DNA of 64,000 nucleotides from Lentzea alba (GTDB lineage Bacteria > Actinomycetota > Actinomycetes > Mycobacteriales > Pseudonocardiaceae): contig NZ_JAAMPJ010000010.1 of assembly GCF_011067745.1 (NCBI RefSeq), positions 367,431-431,430 of the forward strand, written 5' to 3'. Under the pieces are notes generated by a model. It had not been told where the DNA came from. It made no database searches and saw only the letters and a program-made list of their open reading frames with translations. How positions within the stretch are numbered: position 1 is the first letter of the stretch; each line of letters begins with the position of its first letter. The translations under genes and the position numbers were made by a program. Of this stretch, positions 59,538-64,000 are shown in pieces.

Positions 59538-59948
59538 TCAGGCGCGCAGGAGCCCGATGCCGAGCAGCACGGTCGCGACTCCGAGGCTGAGCGCGCCCAG
59601 GTAGATGAAGACGATCATCTTGTTGGGCCGCTGGGCTTTGGGCGACACCACCGCGAGGAAGAACCCGAGCGGGGTGAGGATCGGCCCGGCCGCGAAGCCC
59701 CACCGCACGATCGTCCGCGCGGTCTCGGACAGGTTCGCCTTGTCCACGTAGAGCAGCGCCACCAGGGCGAAGATCACCCACACGCCCGCGTGCGCGTGTC
59801 CGGCGCGGAACATGTGCCGCCGCACGGAATTCTCCAGGTAGCCGGGGTCTCGTTTGGCGATCATCCGCAGCAGGGAGTAGCCGCCGAACTCGATGGTCGG
59901 CACGACGATCAGCAGAATTGCCGCCATGGTCAGGGATTCTGGGGACAT
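59538..59948 (-). CDS. Four-helix integral membrane protein
   Basis: 136 residues from the ATG at 59948 with GAGGAACCAC ahead; the longer frame to 60038 lacks an RBS. Four hydrophobic segments lie at about residues 6-25, 48-65, 78-100 and 112-134. A conserved-looking HMFRAGHAHAGVWVIFAL segment places several His residues at the membrane face, which could bind metal or haem. No family assigned. It converges on the MerR gene with a 3-bp gap. Confidence 0.75.
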   Translation of the reverse strand: MSPESLTMAAILLIVVPTIEFGGYSLLRMIAKRDPGYLENSVRRHMFRAGHAHAGVWVIFALVALLYVDKANLSETARTIVRWGFAAGPILTPLGFFLAVVSPKAQRPNKMIVFIYLGALSLGVATVLLGIGLLRA

Positions 59949-60024
59949 GTGGTTCCTCGCAGTCTCCGGCGGTGGCCTCCACTCTATTTCAGCGGCCCGG
60001 CCGGCGCAGATCGCGACGGCCGGG

Positions 60025-60035
60025 TCCACTGTGGA
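60025..60035. repeat. TCCACTGTGGA palindrome, copy 4 (intergenic)
   Basis: Same arms with T in the centre, between the four-helix membrane protein gene and the GH114-like gene. A one-mismatch copy is at 61825-61835. Confidence 0.6.
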
Positions 60036-60055
60036 CATCAGCTCTGGTGTGGTCG

Positions 60056-60889
60056 TCAGCAGTGGTCGAACGCGTAGGCGGAGTCGCCGGGCCCGACGAG
60101 GTAGCGGTCGCGCAACGTGGTGGTGGCCGGGGTGTCAGGGTCGTTGCACACGTCCTCGAACGTGCCGCGGAGGTCGTCGGTGTACTCGATGTCCATCACG
60201 TGCGTGCCGTACACGTCCGAGTAGGAGGCGCACTCTTCCCAGCGGTGGCACTCCTCGGAGACCGCGAAGTCGAAACCGACCTCCGCGCGTCCGCGTTCGG
60301 CCTGCTCGGAGGAGTTCTTCTGACCGATGGCGAGGCCGCGGCTGTGCGTGCGGTCGGCGAGCAGCTTCGCGTAGGCGAGGTTGTTGTTCACGCTCAACCG
60401 GCCGCGGGACCGCAGGTAGGAGTCGAGGTTGTCGACCTCGACGGCCTTGAAGCCCTTGTTGGCGCACTGGTCGATGGTGGCGCCGATGATCGTGGCGAGC
60501 TCGGTGCGCTTGGCCGCCGTCGACGTGTCGAGCAGGAACTCGTCCGGCCAGTTCGGGTCGATGATCGGGTTGCCCGACGAGTCCTCGAGCAGCAGGTGCT
60601 TGCGCTGGTTCAGCCAGGTGGAGCGATCGGCGGGCTGCGTCTGGAACCCGTTGACGTAGCAGATGTTGTAGATGCCGGGAGCGGGAGAAGCGGTGCTGTC
60701 ACGGGTCACCAGGTTCACGCCGGAGGGCGGCGGGTACGCGGCGCCGAGCTGGTAGTCGAGGACCGCGTTGGCGGGCGGCAGCTGCACCGCCGCGGCCGAG
60801 GTGGTGTCCGCGTGACTCGACGAGGTCAGCGACCCGGCGACGCAGGCCGCCAGGGCGACCGCGGCGAGGGCGCGGGCAGGGGAGGTCAT
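60056..60889 (-). CDS. Secreted GH114-like glycosidase (endo-polygalactosaminidase fold)
   Basis: 277 residues from the ATG at 60889. A signal peptide covers residues 1-28 (ARALAAVALAACVAGSL, cleavage near SHA-DT). The mature TIM-barrel sequence has the GH114 features: VLDYQLGAAYPPPSGVNLVT opening, ICYVNGF (acid strand), FKAVEVDNLDSYL with the candidate catalytic Glu/Asp, GLAIGQKNSSE and EECHRWEEC. GH114 enzymes cut alpha-1,4-polygalactosamine of biofilm or cell-wall exopolysaccharides. The start abuts the divergent hypothetical gene, leaving no normal promoter spacer. Confidence 0.82.
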   Translation of the reverse strand: MTSPARALAAVALAACVAGSLTSSSHADTTSAAAVQLPPANAVLDYQLGAAYPPPSGVNLVTRDSTASPAPGIYNICYVNGFQTQPADRSTWLNQRKHLLLEDSSGNPIIDPNWPDEFLLDTSTAAKRTELATIIGATIDQCANKGFKAVEVDNLDSYLRSRGRLSVNNNLAYAKLLADRTHSRGLAIGQKNSSEQAERGRAEVGFDFAVSEECHRWEECASYSDVYGTHVMDIEYTDDLRGTFEDVCNDPDTPATTTLRDRYLVGPGDSAYAFDHC

Positions 60890-61385
60890 GAACGCAAGAC
60901 TCCTTGATCGCTCAGAGCCTGTTGGCGAATGGTTGCGCAAGGTCGGCGCCTCCATCGACGCGGCGGAATGGGTGCTGCTCGGCGAGCTGGCCAGGGGCGC
61001 GAACCAGCTCAAGGGCAAGGACCGGCCGATGGTACTGCCCGCGGACAAGCTGCCAACCGAGCTGCGCTACCCGAATCAGCGATTCGGCGTGGAGCTGGCG
61101 TGGGACGAGCGCGGTCAGCCGCACGTGTCGCCGCAGGCGGTCCCGGTGTTCCCCCGGGCCACCTCGCCAGCGCAGGTGCCGGACGCCGACGGGCGGATGC
61201 CCCGGCGGCGGTTGGACTTCGAGCCCGACCGTCGGCACGCCCGCAGGCACAACGAGATCTACCGGCGCGGCGACCGGCCGTGGCTGCGCACGGTCGCGGT
61301 GACCGGAACGCTGCTGGCGGTCGGTGGCGCACTGTTCGTCCTCAGTGGACAGTGGTGGGGTCCCGCTCGTATGGCCCGCAGGTGA
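60888..61385 (+). CDS. Hypothetical protein with C-terminal membrane helix
   Basis: 165 codons, ATG at 60888. From about codon 16 codon usage is strongly GC3-rich and looks coding (AAEWVLLGELARGANQLKG, LPTELRYPNQRFGVELAWD). The first 15 codons (60888-60932) are AT3-richer and include a 19-nt stretch resembling an IS terminus, so the true N-terminus may have been replaced; a GTG at about 60972 is an alternative start. Residues 135-152 form one transmembrane helix near the C-terminus. No family recognised. It overlaps the GH114 start by 2 bp and the 47-residue antisense ORF by 44 bp, so one end is doubtful. Confidence 0.5.
   Translation: MNARLLDRSEPVGEWLRKVGASIDAAEWVLLGELARGANQLKGKDRPMVLPADKLPTELRYPNQRFGVELAWDERGQPHVSPQAVPVFPRATSPAQVPDADGRMPRRRLDFEPDRRHARRHNEIYRRGDRPWLRTVAVTGTLLAVGGALFVLSGQWWGPARMARR
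60915..60933 (+). repeat. Solo copy of the IS-A left terminus
   Basis: GAGCCTGTTGGCGAATGGT matches 18 of 19 bases of the left end of the IS5-family element at 62849-62867, in the same orientation. The similarity does not extend beyond. It may be a leftover of an earlier insertion at the 5' end of the hypothetical gene. Confidence 0.45.
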
Positions 61386-61485
61386 AGGAGTCCCACGAAT
61401 CGTCGAGGGACTGGAACACGATGACCCAGGGCAGGTCCTCGATTGGGGAGCCTTCCTCCGGCTCGCTGATGATCACACCACCCAT
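61342..61485 (-). CDS. 47-residue acidic peptide ORF
   Basis: ATG at 61485 with GAGGAGG ending seven bases upstream; stop at 61342. The reading MGGVIISEPEEGSPIEDL continues as PWVIVFQSLDDSWDSF, then TCGPYERDPTTVH. Third codon positions are almost all G or C, as in real genes here. It is acidic, with one Cys, two Trp and several Ser/Thr. It lies 209 bp downstream of the glycosyltransferase on the same strand. It could be a RiPP-like precursor, though no modifying enzyme is seen, or a small protein of unknown role truncated at its C-terminus. Not recognised as any named family. Confidence 0.5.
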   Translation of the reverse strand: MGGVIISEPEEGSPIEDLPWVIVFQSLDDSWDSFTCGPYERDPTTVH

Positions 61486-61694
61486 GTTGGGTCCTCCTCG
61501 GTCCGTGCCGTGTCGGGGCAATGTCTACCGCCCCCGCTCAGACCCCCGTCGCCGCCCCTCGGTGTTCACCGGCCCGTTCTCCCGCCGTGGCCGGGGCGTC
61601 CGGCTGAATACGTCCGACTGACACATTTCGGCCGCAAGGCCTACCAGCGCTCCGGCGCGCTGAGCTCGGTCGAGGCCCAGATCACCAAGCCGGA

Positions 61695-62834
61695 TCAGCT
61701 CACCAGCGCGACGAGCTTCGACACCAGCTCCGATGGCAGGGGGCGTGCGGCGTTCTCCGCGCGGAGTCGCTCGCACGCCGCCCTGATCTCCTTGTCCTCC
61801 AACAGCTTCGTGAGATGCGAAGCGTCCACAGTGGTGTCTTCGAGCCACAGGCCGATACCAGCGTCGCGGACGAGTGTCGCGTTGTCGAACTGGTCGGCGC
61901 TGTGCGGAAGCAGCAACTGCGGCACCCCGGCGGCCAGCGAGGTGAAGGTGCTGCCGGAGCCGCCGTGGTGCACGATCGCGTCGCAGTGCTCCAACAGGGC
62001 GTTCAACGGGATCCACTCGACGAGGCGCACGTTCTCCGGCAGCTCGCCCAGTTCCGCGACGTCGAAGTCGCCGAGCGCGAAGATGAATTCCGCGTCGATC
62101 TCCTTGGCCGCCTCGACGATCTGGCCCAGCGCGCCGACGGACATCAGGCCGACCGCGGTGCCGAGGGTGACGCACACCCTCGGCCGTTCCCGCTTGGCGA
62201 GCAGCCACCCCGGCAGCACCCCGCCCGCGTTGTACGCGACGTAGCGCATCGGCCACCCGATCTGCGGGGTGCCGAGCCCCTCGGTAGCGATGTCGATGAT
62301 CGCGTCGGCCTCGGTCGGCCGCGTCACGCCATGCCGGTCGTAGGCGTCGGTGTACTTGGCGTACAGCGCGAGCTCGTCGGTCCCGCGCGCCGAACCGAAG
62401 TTGTGCTGCACGGCGGGAATTCCGAGCTTCGCGGCGATGAACGGGCCCGCGGAGTCCATCTGCTCGAAGACCACCAGGTCCGGCCGCCAACCCTGGGCGG
62501 CGGCGAGCATCCCCTCGGTGAGCCGGTCGCCGAGCGCGGCGAACACCCGCGCGACGAGCTCCATCGCCCGCCGCGGGTCCTCCACGAACAGCTCGTGGAT
62601 CGAGGCGAAGTCCCCGAACCGCTCGTTCTCCCGCACTGTAGTCCCGAAGAACTTCATCACGTCCAGCCCCGGCGCGGCCTCCACCGCGGGCAGCCCAGCT
62701 TGCGCGGCGCGCTCGACGACGTCACCGGTGCTGGCGACCAGCACGTCGTGACCCCCGGTCCGCAGCGCCCAGGCGAGCGGGATCATCGGAAACAGGTGGC
62801 CAAGCCCCGGCGACGACGAGAAAAGAACTCGCAC
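61695..62834 (-). CDS. Macrolide/antibiotic-type glycosyltransferase (GT1)
   Basis: 379 residues from a GTG at 62834 with GGAGGAAGTC upstream. GT-B fold of the MGT/EryCIII group: N-terminal SSSPGLGHLFPMIPLAWALR for the acceptor side, and the C-terminal donor signature HHGGSGSTFTSLAAGVPQL followed by LPHSADQFDNA. It transfers a nucleotide-activated sugar to a small molecule. No sugar-biosynthesis genes are in the window, so its acceptor and donor are unknown. An insertion sequence begins 11 bp upstream of the start, leaving the RBS but cutting off the original promoter. Confidence 0.92.
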   Translation of the reverse strand: MRVLFSSSPGLGHLFPMIPLAWALRTGGHDVLVASTGDVVERAAQAGLPAVEAAPGLDVMKFFGTTVRENERFGDFASIHELFVEDPRRAMELVARVFAALGDRLTEGMLAAAQGWRPDLVVFEQMDSAGPFIAAKLGIPAVQHNFGSARGTDELALYAKYTDAYDRHGVTRPTEADAIIDIATEGLGTPQIGWPMRYVAYNAGGVLPGWLLAKRERPRVCVTLGTAVGLMSVGALGQIVEAAKEIDAEFIFALGDFDVAELGELPENVRLVEWIPLNALLEHCDAIVHHGGSGSTFTSLAAGVPQLLLPHSADQFDNATLVRDAGIGLWLEDTTVDASHLTKLLEDKEIRAACERLRAENAARPLPSELVSKLVALVS

Positions 62835-62847
62835 GACTTCCTCCCTA

Positions 62848-63812
62848 GGAGTCTGTTGGCGAATGGTGTGGGTTGGTCGTGAGCGTGAGGGCATGAAGGT
62901 GGGGCTTCTGGTAATCGAGATGTACCACCAACTTGATCATTAAAAGCCCCAGGATGTCTGTCTACCGTGTCGAGGCCGCGAAGGCGAGTTGTGGCGTGTC
63001 TGGTTGCGCATGTCGTGACCGGACACGTCGGTATCCGTCTGATCTGACCGATGAGCAGTGGCAGGTGTTGGAGCCGCAAGCGCGGGCGGTCATGGCCGAG
63101 TTGCGCAAGAGCCCTGCCGGAGCGCCAATGAAGCATGACCTGCGTGCGATGGTGGACGCGATCGGCTATCTGACCCGCTATGGCATCGAGTGGCGGGCGT
63201 TGCCGGTCGACTTCCCGCCCTGGGAAGCGGTGTATGCGTTCTTCGAACGGTGGAGCGAACGGGGCCTGCCGCAGCGTCTGGTCGACCGGTTGCGGGGACG
63301 CATCCGGATCGCGTGTGGCCGGGCCGAGTTGCCTACCGCAGCGGCCATCGACGCCCAGACCGTGCGCGGTGCCGACACCGTGGCAGCCGACGGCGCCGGT
63401 TATGACGCGGGGAAGAAAACCAAGGGGCGTAAGAGAAACATTGCCACTGACTGCCTCGGACTCCTGTTAATGGTGACCGTCACCTCCGGCGGCATGCAAG
63501 ACCGCGACAGCGCCCACCGGCTGCTGGCACTGCTGCGCGAACACTTCTCCACCATCACCCTGGTCTGGGCCGACGGCGGCTACGCCGGACGCCTCGTCAC
63601 GTGGGCCAAAGCCGTGCTGTGCCTGACACTCACCGTTGTCAAACGCACCGACGACATAAAGGGCTTCGTGGTACTGCCCCGCAGATGGGTCGTCGAGAGG
63701 ACGTTCGGCTGGCTGACCCGCCATCGACGCCTCGTCCGGGACTACGAACGCCGACCAGAACACCACGAAGCCATGGTGTGGTGGGCCACCGTCACGATCA
63801 TGACCCGCCGCC
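62848..63812 (+). mobile_element. IS5-family insertion sequence (IS-A), 3' end interrupted
   Basis: The left end GAGTCTGTTGGCGAATGGT starts at 62849 directly after a CTAG tetramer (62845-62848). A GGGGCTT/AAGCCCC stem (62901-62907 with 62943-62949) precedes the transposase, as is common for blocking outside transcription. The coding region runs right, but its final codons coincide with another CTAG (63812-63815) and what looks like the end of a second element, so no right terminus of IS-A is seen. Confidence 0.7.
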
Positions 63813-63841
63813 TAGGGCGTGTCCTGCGGATCTTCACCTGA
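62954..63841 (+). CDS. IS5-family DDE transposase, C-terminus probably replaced
   Basis: 295 residues from the ATG at 62954 (a TTG at 62933 is also in frame). N-terminal DUF4096-like region YPSDLTDEQWQVLEPQ, then the catalytic triad: Asp in AAIDAQTVRGADT, Asp in LVWADGGYAG and Glu in RRWVVERTFGWLTRHRRL. This is the usual IS5-group single-frame transposase. The last residues (after MTRRL) read GRVLRIFT and come from bases that look like the end of the neighbouring element. A TTA codon occurs at about 63467. Function may survive because the triad is intact, but a missing right end would prevent transposition. Confidence 0.85.
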   Translation: MSVYRVEAAKASCGVSGCACRDRTRRYPSDLTDEQWQVLEPQARAVMAELRKSPAGAPMKHDLRAMVDAIGYLTRYGIEWRALPVDFPPWEAVYAFFERWSERGLPQRLVDRLRGRIRIACGRAELPTAAAIDAQTVRGADTVAADGAGYDAGKKTKGRKRNIATDCLGLLLMVTVTSGGMQDRDSAHRLLALLREHFSTITLVWADGGYAGRLVTWAKAVLCLTLTVVKRTDDIKGFVVLPRRWVVERTFGWLTRHRRLVRDYERRPEHHEAMVWWATVTIMTRRLGRVLRIFT

Positions 63842-64000
63842 GGTGGAGGACGATGCAGGCGAGGACGATCTCCGCGCGATGGTAGGCGGCTCGTTTCGCG
63901 AACCTGGTGGCCAGGCCACGAAACTGCTTGAGGCGGCTGAAACAGCGCTCGACCACGTTGCGCAGCTTGTAGAGGTCGGGGTCGAAGGCCGGTGGCCTGC
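63816..64000 (-). mobile_element. Second IS5-family element (IS-B), partial at window edge
   Basis: Begins right after CTAG at 63812-63815 with GGGCGTGTCCTGCGGATC, a sequence of the kind found at IS5/IS427-group termini, and contains the 3' part of a transposase on the minus strand. The other end lies outside the window. It seems to have inserted into the 3' end of IS-A. Confidence 0.6.
63834..64000 (-). CDS. IS5-family (IS427-like) transposase, C-terminal part only
   Basis: Reading leftward from base 64000, one frame is open for 54 codons and ends at a TGA at 63834-63836. It reads PAFDPDLYKLRNVVERCF then SRLKQFRGLATRFAKRAAYH and ends EIVLACIVLHLR. NVVERCFxRLKQ with the catalytic Glu is the signature of IS427/IS1647-type transposase C-termini. 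The N-terminal remainder lies beyond the window. It overlaps the convergent IS-A transposase by 8 bp. Confidence 0.85.
   Translation of the reverse strand, partial: RPPAFDPDLYKLRNVVERCFSRLKQFRGLATRFAKRAAYHRAEIVLACIVLHLR

Noticed and set aside
61486..61694. Possible gene between the glycosyltransferase and the 47-residue ORF
   Set aside because: Both strands show early stops or non-coding codon patterns; nothing supportable was seen.
1..64000. tRNA, rRNA or riboswitch genes
   Set aside because: No cloverleaf, rRNA-like stretch or known aptamer pattern was recognised in the short intergenic spacers.

Overview
The window is high-GC DNA with long overlapping ORFs, GTG/ATG starts behind GGAGG-type ribosome binding sites and many ATGA/GTGA stop-start overlaps. 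Together with SARP regulators, an iniBAC-like dynamin locus and an AccDA-type carboxylase inside a biosynthetic cluster, this points to a filamentous actinomycete, most likely of the Pseudonocardiales (Lentzea/Saccharothrix/Actinosynnema-like). That assignment is inferred from gene content only. No rRNA, tRNA or CRISPR array was recognised, and no gene-free stretch exceeds about 270 bases.

Layout. (1) 1-6861, minus strand: a tightly overlapped stress-signalling operon reading rsbR, rsbS, rsbT, an HATPase-PP2C protein, a hybrid histidine kinase with a mutated receiver, a receiver-GAF-PP2C phosphatase, and the start of a PAS-GAF sensor. (2) 6988-13708: single genes, namely a VanZ-RDD membrane protein, a spermidine-synthase-like protein, a multi-PAS GGDEF-EAL enzyme, an orphan ketosynthase and a leaderless solute-binding protein. 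(3) 13736-21525: a divergent pair of operons. Leftward are a membrane-anchored Hsp70-like ATPase, a small membrane protein and a LuxR regulator. Rightward are a Gly/Asp-rich protein, an IniB-domain protein and two dynamin-like GTPases (IniA/IniC type). (4) 21558-26022: a SARP regulator, a secreted I36-type inhibitor, a lipoprotein and a DHA2 drug transporter.

(5) 25993-49745, minus strand: the centrepiece, a cluster around a polyunsaturated-fatty-acid (PUFA)-synthase-like iterative megasynthase. Transcription order is FAD oxidoreductase, discrete ACP, thioesterase, PfaA-like KS-AT-ACP-KR-DH, KS-CLF-AT-(hot-dog)4, PfaD enoylreductase, two acyl-CoA dehydrogenase paralogues, AccDA, AccB and AccC. 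Malonyl-CoA supply, chain building, enoyl reduction, further desaturation and release are therefore all encoded together. (6) 50013-53176, plus strand and divergent from the cluster: an uncharacterised protein, a flavin monooxygenase, a small membrane protein and an SDR that has lost its catalytic residues, ended by a 55-nt palindrome. (7) 53245-59948: an AfsR-like SARP, an ECF sigma factor, an intact SDR paralogue, a UMF1-type transporter, a MerR regulator and a membrane protein.

(8) 60056-64000: a secreted GH114-like glycosidase, a hypothetical membrane protein, an unlisted 47-residue ORF, a macrolide-type glycosyltransferase, and an IS5-family element that begins 11 bp upstream of the glycosyltransferase start and appears to be interrupted by a second IS5-family element running off the end of the window.

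Most functional statements come from motifs read by eye. No database search was run, so family names are best readings and the product of the PUFA-like cluster is unknown.
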